From Blautia sp. (GTDB lineage: Bacteria; Bacillota; Clostridia; Lachnospirales; Lachnospiraceae): DNA of 64,000 nucleotides. Under the pieces are notes generated by a model. That model was not told where the DNA came from. It was given only the letters and a program-made list of their open reading frames with translations, and searched no databases. Positions 54,051-64,000 of the stretch are shown here, in pieces (the first letter of the stretch is position 1; each line of letters begins with the position of its first letter). A program made the translations under genes and the position numbers. Location of the stretch: positions 45,767 to 109,766 of the forward strand of contig JAFTPT010000001.1 in assembly GCA_017463155.1 (NCBI GenBank), read 5' to 3'.

Positions 54051-56042
54051 ATGGACCATTTCAAGCTTGTATCCGAATATGCACCGACCGGCGACCAGCC
54101 GCAGGCCATCGAGCAGCTCGTCCGCGGCTTCCGCGAGGGGAACCAGTGCGAGACCCTTCTCGGCGTGACCGGCTCCGGCAAGACCTTTACCATGGCCAAC
54201 GTCATACAGGCGCTGAACAAGCCGACGCTCGTACTGGCCCACAACAAGACCCTGGCCGCGCAGCTGTACGGCGAGTTCAAGGAGTTCTTTCCGGAAAACG
54301 CAGTGGAGTATTTCGTCTCCTATTATGATTATTACCAGCCGGAGGCCTACGTGCCCTCCACAGATACGTATATTGCCAAGGACTCCTCGATCAACGACGA
54401 GATCGACAAGCTGCGGCTTTCCGCCACAGCCGCCCTCTCGGAGCGGCGGGATGTGATCATCGTGTCGTCCGTGTCCTGCATCTACGGCATCGGTTCCCCC
54501 AAGGATTTCCAGGAGATGATGATCTCGCTCCGGCCCGGCATGACCAAAGACCGGGACGAGGTGATCCGGCAGCTGATCGATATTCAGTACACAAGGAATG
54601 AGATGGATTTTCACCGGGGTACCTTCCGGGTCCACGGGGACGTCGTGGAGATCTTTCCCGCCAACTTCGGGGACAGGGCCATCCGGGTCGAGTTCTTCGG
54701 CGACGAGATCGACCGGATCACGGAGATCGACGTGCTGACCGGCGAGGTCCGCTGTGAGAACAGCCATGTGGGCATCTTCCCGGCCTCGCACTATGTGGTG
54801 CCGCTGGAGCAGATCAAAAAGGCCGCCGCCGGGATCGAGGAGGAGCTGAAGGAGCAGGTGGAATATTTCCGGGGCGAGGACAAGCTCCTGGAAGCGCAGC
54901 GGATCGCGGAGAGGACCAACTACGACATCGAGATGCTGAAGGAGACCGGCTTCTGCGCCGGGATCGAAAACTACACCCGCTATCTTTCCAATCTGGAGCC
55001 GGGCGAACCGCCCTATACCCTGATGGACTACTTCGGGGATGATTTCCTCCTGATCATCGATGAGTCTCACAAGACCATCCCGCAGGTCGGCGCCATGTAC
55101 GCCGGCAACCTGAACCGCAAGCAGACGCTGGTCGACTACGGGTTCCGGCTTCCCTCCGCCAAGGACAACCGCCCCTTAAGCTTTGAGGAATTCGAATCCA
55201 AGATCGACCAGGTGATGTTCGTCTCCGCGACGCCCGGCGTCTATGAGGAGGAGCATGAGCTCCTTCGGGCGGAGCAGATCATCCGTCCCACGGGCCTTCT
55301 GGATCCCAGGGTGGAGGTCCGCCCCGTCGAAGGACAGATCGACGACCTGATCTCGGAGGTCAATAAGGAAGCGGAAAAGAAAAATAAGGTCCTGATCACC
55401 ACCCTGACCAAACGGATGGCGGAGGATCTGACCGCCTACATGAAGGACGTGGGAATCCATGTCCGGTACCTGCATTCCGACATCGATACCCTGGAACGGG
55501 CGGAGATCATCCGGGACATGCGGCTGGACCTTTTTGACGTACTGGTAGGCATCAACCTGCTGCGGGAGGGCCTGGATATTCCGGAGATCACCCTGGTGGC
55601 GATCCTGGATGCGGACAAGGAGGGCTTCCTTCGTTCGGAGACATCCCTGATCCAGACCATCGGGCGTGCGGCCCGGAACAGCGAAGGACACGTGATCATG
55701 TACGCCGACGTCATCACGGAATCCATGGAGAAGGCCATCCGGGAGACGGAGCGCAGGCGGGAGATGCAGGAAGCCTACAATAAGGAGCACAACATCACGC
55801 CGACCACGATCAAAAAAGCCGTCCGGGACCTGATCGCCGTCTCCAAGGCCGTGGCCGAGACCGAGGTGAAGCTTAAGAAGGATCCGGAGTCCATGGACGA
55901 GAAGGAGCTGACGGCACTGATCCAGAAGCTCGAAAAGCAGATGCGCGCCGCGGCGGCGGACCTGAACTTCGAGCAGGCCGCGGAGCTGCGTGACAAGATG
56001 CTGGAGATGAAAAAAGCTCTGATCGAGATTACCGAAGGATAG
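54051..56042 (+). CDS. uvrB: Excinuclease ABC subunit B
   Basis: 663 residues, usual length. Walker [15 protein letters not shown], the beta-hairpin region [24 protein letters not shown] and the C-terminal UVR motif ([27 protein letters not shown]) are all present. Damage verification in nucleotide excision repair. AAGGAGA precedes the ATG. uvrA is not within the window; mtnA follows. Confidence 0.98.
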   Translation: MDHFKLVSEYAPTGDQPQAIEQLVRGFREGNQCETLLGVTGSGKTFTMANVIQALNKPTLVLAHNKTLAAQLYGEFKEFFPENAVEYFVSYYDYYQPEAYVPSTDTYIAKDSSINDEIDKLRLSATAALSERRDVIIVSSVSCIYGIGSPKDFQEMMISLRPGMTKDRDEVIRQLIDIQYTRNEMDFHRGTFRVHGDVVEIFPANFGDRAIRVEFFGDEIDRITEIDVLTGEVRCENSHVGIFPASHYVVPLEQIKKAAAGIEEELKEQVEYFRGEDKLLEAQRIAERTNYDIEMLKETGFCAGIENYTRYLSNLEPGEPPYTLMDYFGDDFLLIIDESHKTIPQVGAMYAGNLNRKQTLVDYGFRLPSAKDNRPLSFEEFESKIDQVMFVSATPGVYEEEHELLRAEQIIRPTGLLDPRVEVRPVEGQIDDLISEVNKEAEKKNKVLITTLTKRMAEDLTAYMKDVGIHVRYLHSDIDTLERAEIIRDMRLDLFDVLVGINLLREGLDIPEITLVAILDADKEGFLRSETSLIQTIGRAARNSEGHVIMYADVITESMEKAIRETERRREMQEAYNKEHNITPTTIKKAVRDLIAVSKAVAETEVKLKKDPESMDEKELTALIQKLEKQMRAAAADLNFEQAAELRDKMLEMKKALIEITEG

Positions 56043-56074
56043 AACAGAAGGATAGAACAGAAGGAGAACGCGAG

Positions 56075-57184
56075 ATGAAAAACGCACTTAGCCTTGACAC
56101 CGTCCGTCTGGCGGATAACAAAAAGGAGATCGTTATCCTGGACCAGACGCTCCTGCCGAACGAATGCAAGTATATCAGCGTCGCGACCGCGGGGGACATC
56201 CGCGAAGCGATCTATTCGCTCCGGGTGCGGGGAGCGCCGGCCATCGGCGTGACCGGCGGCTACGCCTACTACCTGCTGGCCGAACGCCTGGAGACAACGG
56301 ACAAGCAGGAATTCATAAAAGAATGCACCTCCATGATGGAATATATCAATGCGGCCAGGCCGACGGCCGTGAATCTTTCCTGGGCCTTGAACCGCATGCA
56401 CAGCCGGATGCTCGCGGAGCTGGAGAATCATTCCATCGCCGAGGTGAAGGAGATCCTTCTTAAGGAAGCGGACGCCATCTACGAGGAGGATATCGCGATC
56501 AGCCGGAACATCGGCGCCTATGGATTCAGGCTTCTGGAGGAGATCGGCAAGGGCGTGGGGATCATGACCCACTGCAACGCCGGGTCGCTGGCCACCGCCA
56601 AGTACGGGACAGCGCTGGCGCCGATGTACATCGCTTTGGAAAAAGGCTGGGACGGCAAAAAGGACATGCACGTCTACTGCGACGAGACGCGGCCGCTCCT
56701 GCAGGGCGCCAGGCTCAGCGCCTTCGAGATGCAGACGGCCGGGATCGACACCTACGTGCAGTGTGACAATATGGCCTCCTACATCATGAAGAACGGCAAG
56801 ATCGACATCATCTTTGTCGGCTGCGACCGGGTCGCCGCCAACGGGGATTTTGCCAACAAGATCGGGACCAGCGGCGTGGCGATCATCGCGAAGCATTACG
56901 GCATCCCGTTCTATGTCTGCGCGCCGTCCTCCACCATCGACATGACCCTCGAATCAGGGGAGGAGATCCGGATCGAGCAGAGAAAGCCGGAAGAGGTCAC
57001 CGAGATGTGGTACGAAAAGCGCATGGCGCCGGAGGGCGTCGGCGTCGTAAATCCGGCCTTCGACGTGACGGACCACAGCCTGGTCACCGGCATCATCACC
57101 GAAAAAGGCATCGCCCGGGCCCCGTTCAAGGAAGCCTTCCTTGAGATGGGCATCCGGCCGGCCGAGAAATTCGTAGATAAATAA
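56075..57184 (+). CDS. mtnA: S-methyl-5-thioribose-1-phosphate isomerase
   Basis: 369 residues, eIF2B-alpha-like fold. VRGAPAIGVTGGYAYYLLA, THCNAGSLATAKYGTA (catalytic Cys) and GCDRVAANGDFANKIGT (catalytic Asp) mark MtnA, an enzyme of the methionine salvage pathway. The ribosome-site region carries a small tandem duplication (ATAGAACAGAAGGA twice, about 56039-56066). Other salvage genes are not adjacent, so activity on a related aldose phosphate is possible. Confidence 0.9.
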   Translation: MKNALSLDTVRLADNKKEIVILDQTLLPNECKYISVATAGDIREAIYSLRVRGAPAIGVTGGYAYYLLAERLETTDKQEFIKECTSMMEYINAARPTAVNLSWALNRMHSRMLAELENHSIAEVKEILLKEADAIYEEDIAISRNIGAYGFRLLEEIGKGVGIMTHCNAGSLATAKYGTALAPMYIALEKGWDGKKDMHVYCDETRPLLQGARLSAFEMQTAGIDTYVQCDNMASYIMKNGKIDIIFVGCDRVAANGDFANKIGTSGVAIIAKHYGIPFYVCAPSSTIDMTLESGEEIRIEQRKPEEVTEMWYEKRMAPEGVGVVNPAFDVTDHSLVTGIITEKGIARAPFKEAFLEMGIRPAEKFVDK

Positions 57185-57204
57185 GAAATGACAAGAGAAC
57201 AGAA

Positions 57205-57245
57205 GGCACCTTCCGGAGAATGTTTTTCCGGCGGGTGTCTTTTTT
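57205..57245 (+). terminator. Terminator after mtnA
   Basis: GGCACC (57205-57210) with GGTGTC (one G-U), inner CCGGA/TCCGG, then a six-T run ending at 57245. Confidence 0.75.
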
Positions 57246-57284
57246 GTGTCCGGAGGGATCGAAATACTTTTTTCAAAAATGTTG

Positions 57285-57313
57285 TTGACAAACCTTGTAT
57301 GTGGTGCTATGTT
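57285..57313 (+). promoter_or_regulatory. Promoter of the hrcA-grpE-dnaK-dnaJ operon
   Basis: TTGACA (57285-57290), 17-bp spacer, TATGTT (57308-57313); the CIRCE operator starts 13 bp downstream. Confidence 0.9.
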
Positions 57314-57326
57314 AATAACGTAGATG

Positions 57327-57353
57327 TTAGCACTCTACCAAATCGAGTGCTAA
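57327..57353. promoter_or_regulatory. CIRCE operator (HrcA binding site)
   Basis: TTAGCACTC (57327-57335), 9-bp spacer, GAGTGCTAA (57345-57353): a perfect CIRCE element. HrcA bound here represses the heat-shock operon at normal temperature. Confidence 0.98.
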
Positions 57354-57383
57354 CAGAGGGAAAAACCAGGAAGGAGCGCGGTG

Positions 57384-58421
57384 ATGGAACAACTGGATGA
57401 GCGTAAAACAAAAATACTGAAAGCGATCATCCGCACGTATATGGAGACGGGCGAGCCGGTAGGCTCCAGGACAATCTCCAAATATACGGATCTCAACGTC
57501 AGTTCCGCGACGATCCGGAATGAGATGTCCGACCTGACGGAGATGGGATATATCGTTCAGCCCCATACCTCCGCCGGACGTATTCCCTCGGACAAAGGGT
57601 ATCGTCTCTATGTGGACGAGCTGATGAAGGAAAAGGAAGCCGAGATCGCCGAGATCCGGGACCTCATGATCGAGAAGACGGACCAGATGGACAAGGTGCT
57701 CAAGAAGGTGGCCAAGGTGCTCGCCTCCAACACCAACTACGCGGCGATGGTCTCGGTGCCGCAGTACAGCGGCAGCCGGATCAAATTCATCCAGCTCTCC
57801 CGCGTCAATCCGGACCAGCTGGTGGCCGTGGTGGTCAGCGACCACAACGTGGTTCGCAACCAGATCATCCAGCTTGAGGAGGAGATGGACGATCAGACGA
57901 TCCTGAAGCTGAACCTTCTTCTGAACACCAACCTGAACGGGCTTCCCATTCAGGACATCAACCTGGGCATGATCGCCCGGCTGAAAGAGCAGGCCGGTAT
58001 GCACAGCGCCGTGGTGGCCACGGTGCTCGACGCGGTGGCCGGCATGATCCAGGTCGACGAAGAGGATATGGAAATCTACACTTCGGGCGCGACCAACATT
58101 TTCAAGTATCCGGAGCTTGCGGATACCGCCAAGGCCAGCGAGCTGATCTCCACCTTTGAGGAGAAAAAGGAGCTGGCGGACCTCGTCAAGGAGCATATGG
58201 CGGGGACAGATGAGACGGGCATTTCCGTTTACATCGGCGATGAGATGCCGATCCGTACCATGAAGGACTGCAGCGTGGTCACAGCGACCTATGAGCTGGG
58301 CCAGGGTATGCACGGGACCATCGGGATCATCGGACCCAAGCGGATGGATTACGAGAATGTGGTGGACAGCCTGAAGGCTTTGAAGGACCAGCTGGACCAG
58401 CTGGTCGGAAATAAATCGTAG
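57384..58421 (+). CDS. hrcA: Heat-inducible transcription repressor HrcA
   Basis: 345 residues. MEQLDERKTKILKAIIRTYMETGEPVGSRTIS and the winged helix (SSATIRNEMSDLTEMGYI) are typical. The start at 57384 has GGAG with 7-nt spacing; an adjacent GTG at 57381 is too close. It represses its own operon through CIRCE, helped by GroEL in other bacteria. Confidence 0.97.
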   Translation: MEQLDERKTKILKAIIRTYMETGEPVGSRTISKYTDLNVSSATIRNEMSDLTEMGYIVQPHTSAGRIPSDKGYRLYVDELMKEKEAEIAEIRDLMIEKTDQMDKVLKKVAKVLASNTNYAAMVSVPQYSGSRIKFIQLSRVNPDQLVAVVVSDHNVVRNQIIQLEEEMDDQTILKLNLLLNTNLNGLPIQDINLGMIARLKEQAGMHSAVVATVLDAVAGMIQVDEEDMEIYTSGATNIFKYPELADTAKASELISTFEEKKELADLVKEHMAGTDETGISVYIGDEMPIRTMKDCSVVTATYELGQGMHGTIGIIGPKRMDYENVVDSLKALKDQLDQLVGNKS

Positions 58422-58438
58422 AAAGGTGGATGGTCAAT

Positions 58439-59164
58439 ATGGCAGAGGATAAGATCAATCAGCCGGACACAGAGGAGATCCCCGTGACCGGCGATGAGGT
58501 CATAGAGCCGGAGGAGACGGAGAACATCGAGATCGAGGAGGAGACTTCCGAAGGCGAGGAGATCCCTGTTGAGGACGGGGACACCCCGGAGGAAGAAACG
58601 ATCGTGACGGATGATCCCGGTGAACCGGAGCAGAAAGCCGGAGACGCAGAGGCGCCCGGGGAAGGAGAGGCTTCTCCCGAAGAGGAACAGGGCAAGGCAA
58701 AGACCTCGTTCTTCGGCAGAAGAAAAAAAGAATCCGACAAGTTCCAGCAGCAGATCGATGAGTTGAACGATAAGCTGCTCCGCAGCAGAGCCGAGTTCGA
58801 TAACTTCCGCAAGCGTACCGAAAAGGAAAAATCCAGCATGTATATCATCGGGGCCAGGGACATCATCGAAAAGATCCTCCCCGTGGTGGACAATTTCGAG
58901 AGAGGACTTGCCCAGGCACCGGAAGGCGATGCCTTCGCGGACGGCATGAAGATGATCTACAAGCAGCTGATGACGACGCTGGAGGATCTGGGCGTCAAGC
59001 CCATTGAGGCGGTCGGACAGGAGTTCAACCCGGATTTCCACAACGCGGTCATGCATGTGGAGGATGATTCCGTCGGCGACAACATCGTGGTCGAGGAGCT
59101 GCAGAGAGGGTACACCTACAAGGACTTCGTCGTCCGGCACAGTATGGTTAAAGTGGCGAATTAA
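58439..59164 (+). CDS. grpE: GrpE, nucleotide exchange factor of DnaK
   Basis: 241 residues, longer than the usual 190-200 because of an acidic N-terminal tail of about 85 residues rich in Glu (TEEIPVTGDEVIEPEETENI). The coiled coil and beta domain are normal (LRSRAEFDNFRKRTEKEK, EFNPDFHNAVMHVED). The start at 58439 has AAGGTGG about 9 nt upstream; an ATG at 58430 overlaps that site. Confidence 0.96.
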   Translation: MAEDKINQPDTEEIPVTGDEVIEPEETENIEIEEETSEGEEIPVEDGDTPEEETIVTDDPGEPEQKAGDAEAPGEGEASPEEEQGKAKTSFFGRRKKESDKFQQQIDELNDKLLRSRAEFDNFRKRTEKEKSSMYIIGARDIIEKILPVVDNFERGLAQAPEGDAFADGMKMIYKQLMTTLEDLGVKPIEAVGQEFNPDFHNAVMHVEDDSVGDNIVVEELQRGYTYKDFVVRHSMVKVAN

Positions 59165-61072
<1,908 letters not shown>

Positions 61073-61083
61073 GGATCAGTACA

Positions 61084-62277
61084 ATGGCTGAGAAACGAGA
61101 TTATTATGAGGTTCTCGGCGTCGATAAGAATGCGGACGATGCCGCGCTGAAAAGCGCGTACCGGAAGCTGGCAAAAAAATATCACCCGGATGTAAATCCG
61201 GGTGATAAAGACGCTGAGGCTAAATTTAAAGAAGCGACAGAAGCATACGGTGTGCTGAGCGATCCCGACAAGCGCAGACAGTATGATCAGTTCGGTCATG
61301 CAGCCTTTGAGAACGGAGGCGCGGGAGCCGGCGGTTTCGGCGGTTTTGATTTTTCGGGATCTGATTTCAGCGATATTTTCAGCGACCTGTTCGGAGGCAT
61401 GTTTGGAGGCGGAGCGAGCCGCAGATCGGCCAACAGCCCGATGCGGGGCGCTAATTTGCGTGCCCGGGTGAACATCACCTTTGAGGAGGCAGTCTTCGGC
61501 TGCGAGAAGGAACTCGATATCGCCTTCAAGGACGAGTGTACCACCTGCCATGGCACCGGGGCCAAGCCCGGTACGTCCCCCGTCACCTGTACACGGTGTA
61601 AGGGGGAAGGCCAGATCATGTACACCCAGCAATCCGTGTTCGGCATGGTCCGGAATGTTCAGACCTGTCCGGAGTGCGGCGGCACCGGCAAGGTGATCAA
61701 GGACAAGTGTCCGGATTGCCGTGGTACCGGCTACAAATCCTCCCGCAAAAAGATCCAGGTCTCCGTACCGGCCGGTATCGACAACGGCCAGAGCATCCGG
61801 ATCCGCGACAAGGGCGAGCCGGGCGTCAACGGCGGTCCCAGAGGGGATCTGCTGGTCGAGGTCAACGTGGGACGCCACCCGATCTTCCAGCGGCAGGATA
61901 TGAATATTTTCTCCACCGCACCGCTTACCTATGCGCAGGCGGCCCTCGGCGGGGAACTTCGCATCAATACCGTGGACGGAGACGTCATGTACACGGTCAA
62001 GCCAGGTACCCAGACGGACACGCAGATCCGCCTGCGCGGAAAGGGCGTACCATCTCTCCGCAACAAGAACGTCCGCGGAGATCATTATGTGACGCTGGTG
62101 GTACAGGTGCCGACTGGCCTTAACGAGGAAGCCAAGGAGGCCCTTCGCCGGTTTGACGAGGCCTGCGGCAACCGTCCTGCGGATAAGAGCGCAAAGAACA
62201 CGGACGCTGGCGACGGCAAGTCCGAGAAAAAAAAGAAAAGCTTCATGGACAAGCTGAAAGGCACCTTTGAAGATTGA
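61084..62277 (+). CDS. dnaJ: Chaperone DnaJ (Hsp40), type I
   Basis: 397 residues. J-domain with HPD ([17 protein letters not shown]), Gly/Phe-rich segment, four zinc repeats ([32 protein letters not shown]) and a Lys-rich C-terminal tail ([15 protein letters not shown]). Last gene of the CIRCE operon, 11 nt after dnaK. Confidence 0.98.
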   Translation: MAEKRDYYEVLGVDKNADDAALKSAYRKLAKKYHPDVNPGDKDAEAKFKEATEAYGVLSDPDKRRQYDQFGHAAFENGGAGAGGFGGFDFSGSDFSDIFSDLFGGMFGGGASRRSANSPMRGANLRARVNITFEEAVFGCEKELDIAFKDECTTCHGTGAKPGTSPVTCTRCKGEGQIMYTQQSVFGMVRNVQTCPECGGTGKVIKDKCPDCRGTGYKSSRKKIQVSVPAGIDNGQSIRIRDKGEPGVNGGPRGDLLVEVNVGRHPIFQRQDMNIFSTAPLTYAQAALGGELRINTVDGDVMYTVKPGTQTDTQIRLRGKGVPSLRNKNVRGDHYVTLVVQVPTGLNEEAKEALRRFDEACGNRPADKSAKNTDAGDGKSEKKKKSFMDKLKGTFED

Positions 62278-62291
62278 ATAGAAAATGAAAG

Positions 62292-62336
62292 CAACATCGG
62301 CGCAGTCACGCAGAATGACTGCGCCGATGTTGTTTT
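62292..62336 (+). terminator. Terminator of the heat-shock operon
   Basis: A perfect 17-bp stem (62292-62308 with 62316-62332) around a 7-nt loop, then TTTT. Confidence 0.92.
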
Positions 62337-62359
62337 ATGAGCGATTGCTATGGCGACCT

Positions 62360-62431
62360 GCGGATGGTAACGGACGAACGACAGGAGCTTGACCCGCTGA
62401 TCTGCTTTCTGCAGGTGCAAACGGCAAAAAC
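62360..62431 (+). pseudogene. Remnant of a second fic copy
   Basis: 62360-62373 matches 63036-63049 (the DNA of the Fic motif, GCGGATGGTAACGG) and 62372-62431 matches 63158-63217 (codons for DERQELDPLIRFLQVQTAKT) with about three mismatches. The 108 bp between them in the intact gene are missing, and the joined frame stops. It is a deleted relic of a fic 3' end placed in front of the intact fic gene. Confidence 0.85.
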
Positions 62432-62442
62432 TGTGGTATAAT
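62415..62442 (+). promoter_or_regulatory. Possible promoter of fic
   Basis: GTGCAA (62415-62420), 16-bp spacer, TATAAT (62437-62442). The -35 element lies inside the fic remnant, so the duplication may have helped to create the present promoter. Confidence 0.5.
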
Positions 62443-62501
62443 GAACTTGCTGCAAATGGAAAAGCGCAGCGCCCATATACTGCAGAAGGGAGCGATGATC
62501 G

Positions 62502-63272
62502 ATGACAAATTATGAAAAAGCCGTTGTCTTGTGGCAGCAGAGAAAGATAAGTACCGATGCGGAGCTTGCGGAGGCTCTGAACGGTCACAGCATCGCATTT
62601 GCCTACCATTCCGGAAAAATAGAGAATGAGAAGATCACCTATAACGATACGCGGGAAATTTTTGAGCATGACGGCGTGACTTCATACACCGGCGACCTGC
62701 GGACGCTGTTTGAGATCCGAAACGCGAAGGACGCAAACGAACTTCTGCTTTCCGCGTTCAATGCGCGCCGTCTGTTGGACGAAACGCTGGTGAAGGAGTT
62801 TCAGTTCCGCCTGACGCAGAACACTTATGACACACGCCGCTGGCAGCTCGGCGAGCGCCCCGGCGAATATAAGAAGCATGACTATGTAACTGGTAAGGCA
62901 GAGATCGGTGCATCGCCCGAAGATGTGCAGGAAGAGGTATCCGAGCTCCTTTCAGAGTTGACAGATATTCCGGTGGAGAAAGCCCTGACCGCTGCTGCGT
63001 ATTTTCACGCCAAGTTCGAGAATATCCATCCCTTTGCGGATGGTAACGGGCGGACGGGGCGACTGGTCATGAACTATTTGCTGCTTCTGAACGAGCATCC
63101 ACCGATCATCATCCATGAGGAGGATCGCAAAGAGTATTACGCCGCACTGGAAGCCTGGGACGAACGACAGGAGCTTGACCCGCTGATCCGCTTCCTGCAG
63201 GTGCAAACGGCAAAAACGTGGGAAAAGCAAATTGAACGCGCGGAACGCAGACGAGACGACCAAACACGGTAA
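62502..63272 (+). CDS. Fic-domain AMP-transferase, self-inhibited class II
   Basis: 256 residues. The active-site motif HPFADGNGRTGR (176-187) is complete. The inhibitory helix motif (S/T)xxxE(G/N) is present near the N-terminus as SGKIEN (37-42), which classifies it as class II with its brake in the same chain, so no separate antitoxin gene is needed. Fic proteins attach AMP or other nucleotides to target hydroxyls; the target here is unknown. It lies in an accessory tail with lower GC than the heat-shock operon, next to a relic of its own 3' end. Confidence 0.93.
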   Translation: MTNYEKAVVLWQQRKISTDAELAEALNGHSIAFAYHSGKIENEKITYNDTREIFEHDGVTSYTGDLRTLFEIRNAKDANELLLSAFNARRLLDETLVKEFQFRLTQNTYDTRRWQLGERPGEYKKHDYVTGKAEIGASPEDVQEEVSELLSELTDIPVEKALTAAAYFHAKFENIHPFADGNGRTGRLVMNYLLLLNEHPPIIIHEEDRKEYYAALEAWDERQELDPLIRFLQVQTAKTWEKQIERAERRRDDQTR

Positions 63273-63653
63273 TGTTTAATTATTAACAACATATCCGGGC
63301 GTTTTCTGATATTTTACACCTACAAAATGTTCTGTAGAAAATTCTGAGAAAAATGTGCAAAAGATTGGTGAATTTACCAAGTGACAAGAATGGAAATGTC
63401 TGGTATTATGTAATCCCAAAGCAGATAAGAAAGCAGTAGAAGGGACCTCTTTAAATAATCATGAAATACACGAGCATTATGACTACATTCAATATGAGAA
63501 GAAGATTTTAACCGGATAAGGATATTATCCTCTATCGGCAGAGATACTTTAGGACACGGTTAAAGTCTTTCATAAGACATGGCCGTGTATTATTTTACCC
63601 TTTTTTACCTGCAAGGGCGCACTAAAACGCATCTTAAGAAGGAGGAAAGGGAG
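63273..63653. other. AT-rich intergenic stretch without a clear gene
   Basis: About 380 bp. A promoter-like pair GTGACA (63381-63386), 17 bp, TATTAT (63404-63409) is visible. The same stretch contains a broken reading frame (about 63345-63519) ending in a polar segment with HEIHEHYDYIQYEKK, interrupted by one TGA; it may be a gene relic. Around 63555-63600 an ACACGG/CCGTGT pair can form a hairpin before a T-rich run. Confidence 0.45.
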
Positions 63654-63839
63654 ATGAGGGAGGAAGATTTCTACTATAGCATGGTGTGTCCATGGTGCAA
63701 CAAGGGAAAAACGGTCATAGACAAGAAGGCACCGGTACATATTCATATCAGTGTCGTCTGCGTGATCTGCTCGCATGTATATACGGGAGACCTGTATACA
63801 GGCAAAACATATAAGTCAAAACCCATCAGGAACAGATGA
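63654..63839 (+). CDS. Small zinc-ribbon-like protein of unknown function
   Basis: 61 residues from an ATG at 63654 behind AAGAAGGAGGAAAGG. Two CxxC pairs (VCPWCNKGK and VCVICSHVY) separated by 21 residues suggest a zinc ribbon; the C-terminus is Lys/Tyr-rich. Not recognised further. Similar short Cys4 proteins are often found in clostridial mobile regions. It sits just upstream of a terminator and the apparent group II intron. Confidence 0.72.
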   Translation: MREEDFYYSMVCPWCNKGKTVIDKKAPVHIHISVVCVICSHVYTGDLYTGKTYKSKPIRNR

Positions 63840-63892
63840 AAGATCAGATATCAGGTTGGACTGACTGACCGCCGGGGCGTAATGCCACCACT

Positions 63893-63946
63893 AAGGCCGG
63901 AGTTCAATATAGCTAGGCATGCTATATGAACTCCGGCCTTTTTCTT
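63893..63946 (+). terminator. Terminator that serves as intron insertion site
   Basis: A 20-bp stem with one bulged A: AAGGCCGGAGTTCA plus ATATAGC (63893-63913) against GCTATAT plus GAACTCCGGCCTT (63921-63940), then TTTTTCTT. The intron-like sequence starts right after the T-run. Confidence 0.88.
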
Positions 63947-64000
63947 GTGCGCCCGGCGGCGCACGTTTCTAACCGGTGAAAGTCCGGAATCCGCCCGGCA
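63947..64000 (+). mobile_element. 5' end of a group II intron, probably class IIC (cut by window end)
   Basis: GTGCGCCCGGC at 63947 fits the 5' GUGYG consensus, and GGTGAAAGTCCGGAA with CCGCCCGGCA downstream matches the domain I start of bacterial group IIC introns. The position immediately after the T-run of an intrinsic terminator is the known target of class C introns. The reverse transcriptase/maturase would lie beyond the window, so class and completeness are inferred. Confidence 0.7.

Noticed and set aside
53562-55070. 502-codon minus-strand frame opposite mscL and uvrB
   Set aside because: Shadow of two certain genes, no ribosome site or domain.
63461-63511. 16-codon ATG frame (MKYTSIMTTFNMRRRF)
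   Set aside because: No good ribosome site and no recognisable family; probably chance in an AT-rich gap.
63345-63519. A gene ending in HEIHEHYDYIQYEKKILTG
   Set aside because: The frame has an internal TGA and no start codon; kept only as a possible relic.

Overview
The window looks like a chromosomal segment from a low-GC-lineage Gram-positive anaerobe of the class Clostridia, most likely Lachnospiraceae. The reasons are the rapZ-whiA-HPr-like string, the S10/spc/alpha ribosomal order, a long L17 with an internal insertion, GTG/TTG starts behind strong AGGAGG Shine-Dalgarno sites, MurT/GatD, rubredoxin, type III glutamine synthetase and the CIRCE-hrcA-grpE-dnaK-dnaJ order. Assignment is by protein and gene-order recognition only; no database search was run.

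Layout. 1-1.9 kb: 3' end of rapZ, then whiA and a Crh-like HPr protein with Glu at position 15. 1.9-4.2 kb: a PAP2 phosphatase on the minus strand, a large palindromic repeat, and a membrane protein that resembles a catalytically dead SipW-type signal peptidase. 4.2-20.6 kb: one continuous ribosomal superoperon of 31 genes (rpsJ to rplQ, including secY, adk, map, infA, rpmJ, rpoA). It has a structured S10 leader and a second promoter plus structured leader in front of rpmJ/rpsM. 20.6-22.7 kb: murT-gatD (lipid II amidation). 22.7-26.3 kb: rubredoxin, a WYL-like regulator lacking the WYL core, a sugar-binding-like lipoprotein, xpt (minus strand) and a small unknown gene. 26.4-32.6 kb: CsoR-like repressor, Mrp ATPase, purL, CarD-like regulator and tRNA-Met. 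32.6-37 kb: a fused ABC-FtsX transporter, a second repeat cluster and a YunG-like gene. 37-41.7 kb: a CUT1 sugar-uptake operon (binding protein, two permeases, LacI regulator) with an operator-like palindrome and an internal terminator. 41.8-49.6 kb: PH-domain protein, diacylglycerol-kinase family protein, glnN, a MoxR/VWA pair and a PucR/CdaR-like regulator. 49.6-54 kb: ftsE-ftsX-ctp with a candidate WalR box, degV and mscL. 54-57.2 kb: uvrB-mtnA. 57.3-62.3 kb: CIRCE-controlled hrcA-grpE-dnaK-dnaJ. 62.3-64 kb: an AT-richer accessory tail with a Fic protein preceded by a broken copy of its own 3' end, a small zinc-ribbon gene, and the 5' end of what appears to be a group IIC intron sitting right behind a terminator hairpin.

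Most of the window is core machinery (translation, secretion, protein folding, cell-wall and division functions, purine synthesis, nitrogen assimilation). The less ordinary signals are regulatory: twin hairpins with the same nine-base loop upstream of rpsM, a 12-bp inverted repeat bracketing the rpmJ -10 element, a nested long-range stem upstream of rpsJ, and a dispersed GGGGACGGTTCT palindrome family at three loci. No CRISPR array, rRNA or complete insertion sequence was seen. I did not find a complete system that I would call new; the strongest candidates for undescribed biology are the ribosomal leaders and the pseudo-signal-peptidase.
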